This document shows, piece by piece, positions 1-7,093 of a stretch of DNA of 14,212 nt; position 1 is the stretch's first letter, and every line of letters starts with the position of its first letter. The notes under the pieces were generated by a model. That model was not told the origin of the DNA, did not search any database, and worked only from the letters and a program-made list of their open reading frames with translations. Made by a program: the position numbers and the translations under genes. Origin of the DNA: Micrococcales bacterium UBA4448 (GTDB lineage: Bacteria; Actinomycetota; Actinomycetes; Actinomycetales; Microbacteriaceae); contig DGPE01000055.1 of assembly GCA_002390305.1 (NCBI GenBank), positions 2,160 to 16,371 on the forward strand. The letters are read 5' to 3'.

Positions 1-1511
1 AGCACGACTCGGTTCACATCGTGCACTTCGTTTGTGATGCGGTTAGAGATCTTGGCCAGTAAGTCATAGGGCAACCTAGACCAGTCAGCGGTCATGGCAT
101 CCTCCGAGGAGACCGGTCGCAGCACTATCGGGTGACCGTAGCTTCTGCCATCGCCCTGAACACCAACCGATCTAACTTCAGCAAGCAATACAACCGGACA
201 CTGCCAAATTTCTGCATCTTTTCCAGCTTGGGACAACTCTTCTCGCACGATTGCATCTGCTTGGCGCAAGAGATCAAGGCGCTCCTTGGTCACTTCCCCA
301 ACGATGCGGATTCCAAGTCCAGGTCCCGGGAAAGGTTGCCTGGAAACTATTTCGTCAGGAAGGCCCAGCTCAGAACCAATGGCCCTCACCTCGTCCTTGA
401 ACAACTCTCGTAAAGGTTCAACGAGCTCAAATTGAAGGTCCTCAGGTAATCCACCGACATTGTGGTGGCTCTTGATTCCTGCAGTTGCACCGCCGCCAGA
501 TTCGACGACATCCGGATAAAGCGTTCCTTGAACCAAAAACTTGATTGGAGTGTTGTCCGCTTCGGCTTCAGCGATTAGTTTTTGCTCGGCTTTTTCAAAG
601 CTTCGAATAAATTCACGGCCAATGATTTTTCGCTTCTGTTCAGGATCTGTCACTCCGGCAAGAGCCGACAGGAAAATGTCTTCAGCACTCTCTGTGACAA
701 GTCGGATTCCGGTTGCTGCAACATAATCGCGCTCAACCTGCTCCTTCTCTCCTTCACGAAGCAGACCGTGATCGACAAACACAGCTGTCAGCTGGTCGCC
801 AACGGCCCTATGGACCAAGGCGGCGGCAACGGCCGAGTCGACGCCTCCAGAAAGTCCGCAAATTACTCGGGCATCGCCCACCTGGGTGCGGATCTTCTCT
901 ACCTGTTCAGCAATTACATTGCCTGAGTTCCAGGTCGGCGCAATGCCTGCACCGACATATAAGAAGTTCTCAAGGACCTTTTGTCCCTGGTCGGAGTGCT
1001 TAACCTCCGGGTGCCATTGGACACCAAAGATTCTTCGTGTTTTGGATTCAAAAGCAGCAACCGGGGTGGTGGCGGTGAAGGCAAGGACTTCGAATCCATC
1101 CGGAGCCTTCATCACCTGATCTCCGTGGCTCATCCAGCAAACTTGGCTCAGAGGTTGGCCTTCGAGCAAAGTACCACCGCTTGCAACCGATAGATCTGTT
1201 GCGCCATATTCGCGCTTTCCGGTTTTGTCAACCTGACCGCCCAGGGCGCTGGCCAGCACCTGGAAGCCATAGCAAATGCCAAGAATTGGAATTCCAAGCT
1301 CAAGGATTTTTGGATCAAGTTCAGGTGAGCCGTCCTCATAGACACTAGAGGGGCCGCCAGAAAGGATGATGGCTGCTGGCTCCTTGGCAAGAATCTCCGT
1401 CGCACTGACGGTATGGTGCACGATTTCAGAGTAGACATTTGCCTCTCTGACTCGTCTAGCAATCAGCTGTGCGTATTGAGCACCAAAGTCAACAACTAGA
1501 ACGGGTTTCAA
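1..1511 (-). CDS. guaA: GMP synthase (glutamine-hydrolysing), 3' end cut by window edge
   Basis: Converts XMP to GMP using ATP and glutamine-derived ammonia, the last step of guanylate synthesis, in the cytosol. 503 codons are visible. The N-terminal class-I glutamine amidotransferase domain has the nucleophile in GICYGFQ (Cys80) and the His167/Glu169 pair in QWHPE. The ATP-pyrophosphatase domain has the P-loop SGGVDS at 221-226, followed by the GMP synthase C-terminal dimerisation domain ending in VNRVVL. Family members continue about 15 residues beyond this point, so only the extreme C-terminus is missing. I chose the TTG at 1511-1509 because the protein begins KPVLVVDFGAQY as expected, an AGAGG lies 7 nt upstream, and it overlaps the DUF3817 stop by two bases (TTGA). 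That overlap implies translational coupling. Identification is very secure; the unusual start codon is slightly less so. Confidence 0.97.
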   Translation of the reverse strand, partial: MKPVLVVDFGAQYAQLIARRVREANVYSEIVHHTVSATEILAKEPAAIILSGGPSSVYEDGSPELDPKILELGIPILGICYGFQVLASALGGQVDKTGKREYGATDLSVASGGTLLEGQPLSQVCWMSHGDQVMKAPDGFEVLAFTATTPVAAFESKTRRIFGVQWHPEVKHSDQGQKVLENFLYVGAGIAPTWNSGNVIAEQVEKIRTQVGDARVICGLSGGVDSAVAAALVHRAVGDQLTAVFVDHGLLREGEKEQVERDYVAATGIRLVTESAEDIFLSALAGVTDPEQKRKIIGREFIRSFEKAEQKLIAEAEADNTPIKFLVQGTLYPDVVESGGGATAGIKSHHNVGGLPEDLQFELVEPLRELFKDEVRAIGSELGLPDEIVSRQPFPGPGLGIRIVGEVTKERLDLLRQADAIVREELSQAGKDAEIWQCPVVLLAEVRSVGVQGDGRSYGHPIVLRPVSSEDAMTADWSRLPYDLLAKISNRITNEVHDVNRVV

Positions 1512-1945
1512 CTTTTCGCCTCTAACTCTGTAATCTCCTGTTGAGCGATCTTTGCATAGCGGTTCTCAGTTATGAAGCTCATCAGCGGGATCACGCCGCC
1601 CATGGCAATCAGCAAGAACCTGGTGAATGACCATCGCATTAATGTCCAAACCCTGAAGTCTGCAAAGAGGTAAACCACGTACAGCCAGCCGTGAATGATC
1701 AAGATCCAGACCGTCAGGTTGATGCCCGCATCTGGAAGCCCCTCCCCTTCGATTCCATACTGCTCAAAAGCCAGAAAGCCGTTGGGGCCAAAAAGCCAAA
1801 GATCAAACCCTAAAAATGGCAGGCGCCTTATGCCCCAGGTGACCATCAACAGCAATAAAAATACGCCTGTGACATTTGATGAGACTTTATAGAATTTGAG
1901 AACCCTTTTTAGCTGGGGTAGCTGGGTTTTATTCAAGCCTGACAT
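1508..1945 (-). CDS. DUF3817 family integral membrane protein
   Basis: A 145-residue membrane protein with about three hydrophobic helices: roughly 28-46, 80-98 (containing HGWLYVVYLF) and 108-125, the last followed by MSFITENR. The pattern 'HGxLYxVYL...RW...P..SF..E' matches the actinobacterial DUF3817 family as I remember it. No biochemical role is established for the family. The frame is open further upstream into ptsI, but the ATG at 1945 is preferred because it follows the ptsI stop by 10 nt and has a GAGAG just upstream. An earlier start would overlap ptsI by about 60 nt and add unrelated residues. It is coupled to guaA downstream by a 2-nt overlap. In related actinobacteria this gene commonly sits beside SURF1 and guaA (from memory); here the PTS block separates it from SURF1. 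Confidence 0.85.
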   Translation of the reverse strand: MSGLNKTQLPQLKRVLKFYKVSSNVTGVFLLLLMVTWGIRRLPFLGFDLWLFGPNGFLAFEQYGIEGEGLPDAGINLTVWILIIHGWLYVVYLFADFRVWTLMRWSFTRFLLIAMGGVIPLMSFITENRYAKIAQQEITELEAKS

Positions 1946-1955
1946 GCTCTCAAGT

Positions 1956-3587
1956 TTAGTTCTCTGAAATAGCGCTAAGCACTCCCAAAGCGTTTGACTT
2001 TGCCTCTTCAGCATTTGATCCGGTAAGCGCCGCGGTCAAGACTTCCTTGGCCTGCTCCTTGCTAACTGCGCTCAGTGCTTGCCTAACCGCTCCTACCTGA
2101 GACCGAGAGGATGAAACTGAATCAAAGCCCATTCCAGCCAGCAAGACGGCAAACGCTGGGTCCGATGCACTCTCACCACAAACTCCCGAATAGATGCCGG
2201 CGGCAGCACAGGCATCAGAAATCTGCTTCAGAGCTCCGATTAGGCCCGGTTGCCAGGGGTTCAACATCGCACCAAGGGCTGGATTCATGCGGTCGGCGGC
2301 AAATAAATACTGCGAAAGATCGTTGGTTCCAACCGAGATAAAGTCAAGCTTTCCCTGCAGAGCGGGTATTTGATAAACAATGCTCGGGGTTTCGACCATG
2401 ATTCCGACCTTGAAATTGCCGGCAGATCTTGCCAATTCAGCAAATTCCAACGCTTCACTAGCGGTGGCAATCATTGGGGCCATCACCCAAACTTCGCGTC
2501 CCGATGCTTGCCTTGCCAACTCTAAGCTCTCGAGCTGATCAATAATGAAATCTCGGTGATCCTCAATCAAGCGATAGCCACGGACGCCGAGAGCTGGGTT
2601 TTCCTCATGCCCCATATTCAAAAATGGAACTGGCTTATCGCTGCCGGCATCAATGGTCCTGACCACGATTGGTCCAGCCGGCGCCGCCCTGAGAATTTCC
2701 TCGTAGCTCGCGGCTTGCACAGCACTGGTCGGTTGGGTTTTTGCAGATAAATAAAGTAGCTCTGTCCTAAAGAGCCCAACACCCTCGGCTGCTGATGCGC
2801 TGGCCGCGATGGCATCCTCAAGAGAGCCGATGTTGGCTCTGACTGGGATTATCGGGTCTTTACTCTTTGCAACAAAAGTAAGCGGTTTGGTAATGTCTGC
2901 CTCTTTGCCCTCAACAACAACACGATCGCCAACCGGGTCGACGAGAACTTGCATGCCATCGACCAAATCAGCCGCCCCGGTGCAAGACACTACCGCTGGG
3001 ATTGACTTAGAGCGACATATGATCGCGGTGTGAGAGGTTGGGCCACCCTGGATTGTGACAACACCTATAACCGCATCGGTGAACTGAGCTGTGTCGGCCG
3101 GAGAAAAGTCTTCACCGACAATTACAAACTTGCCAGTTTTAGGAAGGTCCAGCCCGAGTGAGATGCCTGCGATATTCGCAGCGACCCTCTTAGCCAAGTC
3201 GCGAATGTCTGCCAAGCGTTCTTCGAATACTGCATCTCCGGAAAGAAGCTCGGCAAATTCTTCAACCGCCCGGATGAAGGAGGTTCCTGCATCCCAACCC
3301 GCTTCAATCTGAATCACAGCAGTGTCAAAAAGATCTTCGTCCTCTAAAAGCATATTCAATGCCTCAAAGATTTCAACGGTTGTTTCGTCAGCTGCTGCCG
3401 CCAATTCATTCATTTGTGCAGCCACAGCCTCGATTGCTTGTTTCAGCCTTATCGTTTCGGCAGCATTATCGCCGGCGTGCTTGGCAGCTTCGGGGATTGC
3501 TCCGGCAGGCTTAACTCTGAATACTTCTGCGGTGACCGCGCTTAGTCCGACGCCCATACCGCTGAGAATTGTGCCGCTGGATAGCAA
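1956..3587 (-). CDS. ptsI: PTS enzyme I (phosphoenolpyruvate-protein phosphotransferase)
   Basis: Cytosolic first enzyme of the phosphotransferase system. It autophosphorylates from PEP and passes the phosphate to HPr. The protein has 543 residues: an HPr-binding/phosphohistidine N-terminal part with the active His186 in GGPTSHTA, then the PEP-binding barrel with GLFRTE (271-276), VVRTIDAGSDK (308-318), NPALGVRGYR, GIMVETPS (395-402), GTNDLSQYLFAADR (420-433) and the active-site Cys470 in GVCGES. It is shorter than the 575-residue E. coli protein, mainly because the linker between the His domain and the barrel (about residues 228-250) is compact. The start is TTG at 3587, two bases after the ptsH stop with AAGGG upstream. 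It gives the usual EI N-terminus (SSGTILSGMGVGLSAV), whereas the next Met (residue 11) would remove the first strand. It is co-oriented with ptsH and mtlD. Confidence 0.96.
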   Translation of the reverse strand: MLSSGTILSGMGVGLSAVTAEVFRVKPAGAIPEAAKHAGDNAAETIRLKQAIEAVAAQMNELAAAADETTVEIFEALNMLLEDEDLFDTAVIQIEAGWDAGTSFIRAVEEFAELLSGDAVFEERLADIRDLAKRVAANIAGISLGLDLPKTGKFVIVGEDFSPADTAQFTDAVIGVVTIQGGPTSHTAIICRSKSIPAVVSCTGAADLVDGMQVLVDPVGDRVVVEGKEADITKPLTFVAKSKDPIIPVRANIGSLEDAIAASASAAEGVGLFRTELLYLSAKTQPTSAVQAASYEEILRAAPAGPIVVRTIDAGSDKPVPFLNMGHEENPALGVRGYRLIEDHRDFIIDQLESLELARQASGREVWVMAPMIATASEALEFAELARSAGNFKVGIMVETPSIVYQIPALQGKLDFISVGTNDLSQYLFAADRMNPALGAMLNPWQPGLIGALKQISDACAAAGIYSGVCGESASDPAFAVLLAGMGFDSVSSSRSQVGAVRQALSAVSKEQAKEVLTAALTGSNAEEAKSNALGVLSAISEN

Positions 3588-3589
3588 AA

Positions 3590-3859
3590 CTAGCCCTTTA
3601 GGAATTCTTGAACCTGTGCAATCAAGTCGTTTGCAGCAGCCTCGTCGTCCGAATCAACTTCGATGAGTAACTCTTCACCGGTCTTTGCCTTCATTGCCAT
3701 CATGCGAAGCGGTGAATTCGCTTTGACGAGGCCCTGCCCCGCCTTGCCCATTCTGACCTCCAGGCCAGATTCTTTAACTAGCTTGACAATCTGTCCGGCT
3801 GGTCTAGCGTGAAGACCGATTGGGTCCAGGACTGTCACTGAGCTCTTAGTTGTTGTCAT
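3590..3859 (-). CDS. ptsH: PTS phosphocarrier protein HPr
   Basis: Small cytosolic phosphocarrier (89 residues) that takes phosphate from enzyme I and gives it to EIIA. The active His17 lies in GLHARPAGQ, and Ser49 in KANSPLR occupies the position of the classical regulatory serine (Ser46). No HPr kinase is visible here, and Actinobacteria generally lack one. I chose the ATG at 3859 because AAGGAG precedes it by 7 nt and it gives a normal-length HPr. The frame stays open 40 codons further upstream into mtlD, but that stretch is low-complexity and not HPr-like. It lies 64 nt after mtlD and 2 nt before ptsI. The placement of a general PTS gene inside a sugar-specific operon suggests co-regulation with mannitol uptake. 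Confidence 0.96.
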   Translation of the reverse strand: MTTTKSSVTVLDPIGLHARPAGQIVKLVKESGLEVRMGKAGQGLVKANSPLRMMAMKAKTGEELLIEVDSDDEAAANDLIAQVQEFLKG

Positions 3860-3923
3860 TCTTGTTCTCCTTGGGCGGCTATTTTCAGAAAGTCTAATGT
3901 TGTCGATGGTGCGCTTACTCTGG

Positions 3924-5066
3924 TCATTTGTGACTGAGGGTCCCCTGGCGCATCGCAATTCTTGATCTAAGTTGCTCAAACATCACGTGGTCTGGGCCAA
4001 TTCCGCAGATCTCTTCGACAAACTCCTCAGAAGAAAGGCTCGCCAGCTTGGCAGCCAGTATGGCCACCTCTGGATCATCGTTGTTTACAAAACTCAATGC
4101 AGCGTCCACAACCTCCAACAAAGCGGTCGGCTCCTCTCCGTATTCGGCCAACAGGGCTGCTGGGCCAATAAGTCTTTCGTAGCGTGAGAGCTTCCGTATC
4201 GGTTGCCGGCCCACTCTTTCAACCTGGTCGTCTAGAGCGGGGTTAGCCAACCTGAGGAGCGTTAGTCGCACGTATTCTGCGTGCTGATTGGCTTCTAGCC
4301 CATGCTTGGTGACCAGCGCCATTGAGGTCTCTTCCATTACCCGTGCCGTTACGTCGCGAACGATTGGATCGGTCAGCGCGCTCGAGATGGTCTTATGGCC
4401 GTGACGCTGTCCCATGTAGGCGATAGTCAAATGGGCAGTGTTTACGGTGTAGAGCTTTCTTTCAATAAAAGGTTCCAGGTCATCGACCATGGTCGCAGCA
4501 GATATCTTCAGGTCGATGCCGTCAAGCTTGCTGGTATCAATGACCCATTCACAAAAACTTTCCGCAATCACGTTTGGCTCTGTTTCGGGAGGCTGCATCG
4601 GAACAATGCGATCCACCGCTGTGTTCGCGAAATAAACTCGTTGAGGCATCTCGCCCAATAGCTCAAGGACCTTGTCCTGCAAGATGTCAGTTGCGTTAAT
4701 CGCGTTTTCGCAGGCCATTATTACAAGCGGCTTTTCCGACATCCGAGCTTGTATGCCTTTGGCTATTGCAGGCGCGATGTAGGGCAGTATGTTAGCGCCA
4801 ACTGAAGCCGTGATGACATCGGCCTTCCCAATTTCCTCAATTAAGTTGCTCTCTTGAGTGGAAGAGTGAAGAACTTGAAAGTTTTTATAAGTCGTTCGAT
4901 TTTCAATCACGCCAAGTTCAATCAAGGAATATTTTCTGGCCTTGATCAGCTGGTCAATCAGGCCCTGATTTACGTCAGCAAATGTGACGAAGTATCCGGA
5001 GTCTTGCAGCACTGCACCTATAAAACCTCGGCCGATGTTCCCAGCACCGAAGTGGACTGCCCGCAT
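3924..5066 (-). CDS. mtlD: Mannitol-1-phosphate 5-dehydrogenase
   Basis: Oxidises mannitol-1-phosphate to fructose-6-phosphate with NAD+, feeding PTS-imported mannitol into glycolysis. The 380 residues match the usual length of about 380. The N-terminal Rossmann domain has the dinucleotide loop GAGNIGRGFIG at 7-17. The polyol-specific long-chain dehydrogenase catalytic triad is visible as Lys204, Asn209 and His212 (K-x4-N-x2-H), with the family residues VNTAHLTIAYMG around it. The ATG at 5066 has a GAGGAG 6 nt upstream and starts directly with the Rossmann strand MRAVHFGAGN. It lies 30 nt downstream of the EIIA stop, across a terminator-like hairpin (5080-5105), so its expression may be partly uncoupled from the transporter genes. 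Confidence 0.96.
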   Translation of the reverse strand: MRAVHFGAGNIGRGFIGAVLQDSGYFVTFADVNQGLIDQLIKARKYSLIELGVIENRTTYKNFQVLHSSTQESNLIEEIGKADVITASVGANILPYIAPAIAKGIQARMSEKPLVIMACENAINATDILQDKVLELLGEMPQRVYFANTAVDRIVPMQPPETEPNVIAESFCEWVIDTSKLDGIDLKISAATMVDDLEPFIERKLYTVNTAHLTIAYMGQRHGHKTISSALTDPIVRDVTARVMEETSMALVTKHGLEANQHAEYVRLTLLRLANPALDDQVERVGRQPIRKLSRYERLIGPAALLAEYGEEPTALLEVVDAALSFVNNDDPEVAILAAKLASLSSEEFVEEICGIGPDHVMFEQLRSRIAMRQGTLSHK

Positions 5067-5079
5067 GCTTTACTCCTCT

Positions 5080-5105
5080 AAAAAATCTACCGAGTACTAC
5101 TCGGT
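5080..5105 (-). terminator. Terminator-like hairpin between EIIA and mtlD
   Basis: On the minus strand ACCGAGT (5105-5099), loop AGT, ACTCGGT (5095-5089) forms a perfect 7-bp stem. Three bases later comes a run of six T (5085-5080). The EIIA stop codon TAG lies inside the hairpin, and the T-run abuts the mtlD ribosome-binding site GAGGAG (5078-5073). The architecture is that of an intrinsic terminator, but the stem is short and the T-run interrupted after six bases, so partial read-through is more plausible than a full stop, since mtlD, ptsH and ptsI have no obvious promoter of their own. Confidence 0.55.
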
Positions 5106-5534
5106 TGTGGTTCCGATGAGCAATTCAACAATTTCCTCAGCGCTCTGAGAATTTTGCAAAATTGCCAGCTTGTCTTCTTCTTGAATTAACTCGGCTAGAT
5201 TGCCAAGCAGTTCAACGTGCCCATCGCCTTGAGAAGCAATTCCAAGTACGCAGGTAACTTTTTCGTCAGCCCAGTCGATTTCTTCGGCAAGCCTGATAAA
5301 AACCAACTGATCAAACAAAACATGTGCTCTTGATACGTCAGTGCCGTGAGGAATAGCGAAACCTAGACCGATTGCAGAGGGGAAGATTTGCTCCCTTTCC
5401 CACATTGCATCGGCATAAGCCTTTGTGGTGGCACCGAGTTCGACCAGCAGTTTGCCAGCGATGTGCACAGCCTCCTCCGGAGAGGAGGCTGTGACATCTA
5501 GCTTTATACCGGCCTGTTGGACGAGATTAGTCAT
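5097..5534 (-). CDS. mtlF: PTS mannitol-type EIIA component
   Basis: Cytosolic phosphotransfer protein that receives phosphate from HPr and passes it to the mannitol EIIB. The 145 residues form a single PTS EIIA type-2 domain with the phosphorylated His63 in GFAIPHGT. Across its length it aligns with the C-terminal EIIA part of E. coli MtlA (EEA..AG..LV, AM..RE, PHGT, LLGNLAE). The start codon ATG at 5534 overlaps the end of the EIIB gene by 8 nt (ATGACTAA), so it is probably translated by re-initiation. The coding sequence for residues 12-25 contains a strong hairpin (5460-5498). The stop codon is embedded in the terminator-like hairpin before mtlD. Mannitol specificity follows from EIIC and mtlD next to it; fructose-type EIIA is the alternative, but the neighbours argue against it. 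Confidence 0.93.
   Translation of the reverse strand: MTNLVQQAGIKLDVTASSPEEAVHIAGKLLVELGATTKAYADAMWEREQIFPSAIGLGFAIPHGTDVSRAHVLFDQLVFIRLAEEIDWADEKVTCVLGIASQGDGHVELLGNLAELIQEEDKLAILQNSQSAEEIVELLIGTTTE
5460..5498 (-). repeat. Long hairpin with UNCG-type tetraloop inside the EIIA gene
   Basis: Read as mRNA (minus strand), GATGT, then CACAGCCTCCTC, loop TCCG, GAGGAGGCTGTG, a single bulged C, then ACATC. This gives 12 uninterrupted base pairs plus 5 more beyond a one-base bulge, capped by C(UCCG)G, a UNCG-class tetraloop. It begins about 35 nt after the EIIA start codon and covers codons 12-25. The encoded protein aligns without insertion to E. coli EIIA, so this is not an inserted palindromic element. 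The 3' arm contains GGAGGAGG, a strong Shine-Dalgarno-like sequence that would be sequestered in the stem. Confidence 0.8.
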
Positions 5535-5841
5535 CGCTAATATCGTCGCCAGACTGAATGCGCGACACTACCTCGGCGATCCGAAGATCTCCAAGGAACA
5601 TGTCGAACACGATCACAACAGATCCAGGCACCGCTTGCTTGGCTCTGGAGCCAAGTCCGCGATGGCAGAGCACAAGATCGTGAGCCGTATCGTTCAGTTG
5701 GTTTACAGGAGAGTGAGTTACCGCGACCCCTTGGGCCTTTAGTTGCTTTGCAAGCATTTTTGCAACCATTACCGATGAACCCATTCCAGCCTCGCAAGCA
5801 ACAACAATGTTCTTGACTGAGGCGCCAGATATAGTCGCCAT
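5527..5841 (-). CDS. PTS mannitol-type EIIB component (stand-alone)
   Basis: Takes phosphate from EIIA on a cysteine and transfers it to mannitol bound in EIIC. The protein has 104 residues with the PTS IIB lactose/cellobiose-like fold. The phosphorylated cysteine is Cys16 in the loop ACEAGMGSSVM, matching the ACDAGMGSS loop of E. coli MtlA. The rest of the domain (VTHSPVNQL, DLVLCHRGL) is also mannitol-EIIB-like. The start ATG at 5841 lies 2 nt after the EIIC stop and in a different frame. This confirms a true gene split rather than a readable fusion. Its own ribosome-binding site is weak (AGGAA about 14 nt upstream), so translational coupling to EIIC is likely. It overlaps EIIA by 8 nt. Confidence 0.94.
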   Translation of the reverse strand: MATISGASVKNIVVACEAGMGSSVMVAKMLAKQLKAQGVAVTHSPVNQLNDTAHDLVLCHRGLGSRAKQAVPGSVVIVFDMFLGDLRIAEVVSRIQSGDDISDD

Positions 5842-5843
5842 GA

Positions 5844-6962
5844 TTAGTTCGCTGTTCCTGACTTCATTTCCGCACTCTTTGCCTTAGCAGCATCGAGATC
5901 TGCAGCGTCATCGCCGGAGCTTGTTGCCTTCAAGATGAAGAATGCAACTACGAATGAAACAGCAGCAGACAATGCGATACCAAGTAGAACACCGAAGTGG
6001 TTTCCTGGAGGAGTCATTGTCATGTAAGCGAAGATCGATCCAGGTGACGGTGTAGCAACAAGGCCAACACCGGTAGCCGCGAAGGTCGCAACACCAGTTG
6101 CACCACCGGCAATCGCTGCAAGAACAACGATTGGCTTAAGTAGTACGTATGGGAAGTAAATTTCGTGGATTCCACCAAGGAAGTGGATAACAATTGCACC
6201 CGGAGCTGAACCGCGAAGGATCTTCGGTCCCGCAAGCCAGAAGGCAACTAGTAGTCCAAGACCTGGTCCTGGGTTTGACTCGAGCATGAACATGATTGAC
6301 TTGCCGGTCTCTTCAGCTTCTACTGCACCAATTGGGGCAAGTACACCGAAGTTAATGGCGTTGTTCAAGAACAGAATCTTGGCAGGCTCAATCAAGATTG
6401 AAGCCAGTGGCAAGAAGCCTGTGTCAACCAGAACCTTCACGCCTGCTCCAAGTACATCAGAAATGGCGTTTACGGCTGGGCCGATTCCTAGGAATCCAAG
6501 GATTGCCATTAGCATTCCGGAAATACCTAGTGAGAAGTTACCAATCAACATCTCGAAACCAGTTGGTGTAACTGGGTCAAGAACTGCGTCGATCTTCTTC
6601 AATACCCAAGCTGCCAATGGACCAATAAGCATGGCACCAAGGAACATTGGGATTGAGGTTCCAACAATCACACCAACGGTTGCGATAGAACCGATAACGG
6701 CACCACGCTGACCGTGTACCAAACGTCCACCGGTGTAACCGATGAGGATTGGCAATAGGTTGATAATCATTGGACCAACCATCGAACTTAGCTGCTCATT
6801 TGGCAGCCAGCCGGTTGGGATGAACAATGCAGTTAGCAAGCCCCAGGCGATAAATGCGCCAATGTTCGGGATTACCATTCCTGCTAGATTGCCGCCGAAC
6901 TTCTGAACTGAAGCTCGCCAGCCCGAGTGACCTCCGTCACCGGTTGGGATAAAGTTAGCCAT
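5844..6962 (-). CDS. mtlA: PTS mannitol transporter EIIC component
   Basis: Inner-membrane mannitol channel/transport domain, 372 residues, strongly similar to the EIIC part of E. coli MtlA throughout (MVIPNIGAFIAWGLLTALF, PAKILFLNNAINFG, ESNPGPGLG, HFLGGIHEIYFPYV). The substrate-site motif GGIHE is at 263-267. Multiple hydrophobic helices run from about 25 to 345. The last 25 residues (about 348-372, DDAADLDAAKAKSAEMKS) resemble the linker that in fused MtlA joins EIIC to EIIB, but here a stop follows. I chose the ATG at 6962, which has a GGAAGG upstream, over an in-frame ATG at 7037. The earlier one would add 25 residues (MACLQAGCSEGF...) with no family match and with a poor ribosome-binding site, and it crosses the palindromic leader. 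Confidence 0.95.
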   Translation of the reverse strand: MANFIPTGDGGHSGWRASVQKFGGNLAGMVIPNIGAFIAWGLLTALFIPTGWLPNEQLSSMVGPMIINLLPILIGYTGGRLVHGQRGAVIGSIATVGVIVGTSIPMFLGAMLIGPLAAWVLKKIDAVLDPVTPTGFEMLIGNFSLGISGMLMAILGFLGIGPAVNAISDVLGAGVKVLVDTGFLPLASILIEPAKILFLNNAINFGVLAPIGAVEAEETGKSIMFMLESNPGPGLGLLVAFWLAGPKILRGSAPGAIVIHFLGGIHEIYFPYVLLKPIVVLAAIAGGATGVATFAATGVGLVATPSPGSIFAYMTMTPPGNHFGVLLGIALSAAVSFVVAFFILKATSSGDDAADLDAAKAKSAEMKSGTAN

Positions 6963-7093
6963 GGGTACTACCTTCCTAATTAGGGGATGTGTTACATGAG
7001 TAAAACCCTCTGAACAGCCTGCTTGCAGGCAAGCCATTCATCAGATTTCGTTTTTTTCCCGCTGGCTCGGCAAAAAGCCAACGAAACTTAAGG
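6963..7093 (-). promoter_or_regulatory. Leader/operator region between deoR and EIIC with nested palindromes
   Basis: The 131 nt between the DeoR stop and the EIIC start hold two structured elements. At 7017-7034 two perfect palindromes overlap: GCCTGC-TT-GCAGGC (7017-7030) and GCTTGC-AG-GCAAGC (7021-7034). At 7046-7086 an imperfect hairpin has outer arms TTTCGTT/AACGAAA and inner arms TTTTT/AAAAA. It competes with a stem CGCTGGCT/AGCCAACG (7060-7067 with 7076-7083, one wobble). Neither is followed by a T-run in the direction of transcription, so they are not ordinary terminators. An operator for the adjacent DeoR regulator is the simplest reading. I see no convincing -35/-10 pair here. Confidence 0.45.

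Noticed and set aside
132..1193. Several plus-strand open frames of 60-114 codons across 132-1193
   Set aside because: They lie antisense to guaA, whose domains and motifs are intact in this region. The translated products have no recognisable family and no ribosome-binding sites.
3859..3979. Upstream extension of HPr by 40 codons to 3979
   Set aside because: It overlaps the end of mtlD, has no HPr similarity, and the ATG at 3859 has a strong AAGGAG and gives a normal 89-residue HPr.
5460..5498. Inserted mobile palindromic element in EIIA
   Set aside because: The EIIA protein aligns to E. coli EIIA with no extra residues at this position, so the hairpin is built from native codons.
6286..6711. 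Plus-strand open frame of 141 codons
   Set aside because: Antisense to the middle of EIIC, which is highly conserved in its own frame. Long antisense frames are common opposite such coding sequence.
6962..7037. Earlier EIIC start at 7037 adding 25 residues
   Set aside because: The added residues do not match the EIIC family, the ribosome-binding site is poor, and the region is better explained as a palindromic leader.
7046..7086. Intrinsic terminator after deoR
   Set aside because: The stems are not followed by a T-run on the minus strand (the downstream run is A-rich), and no plus-strand gene needs termination there.
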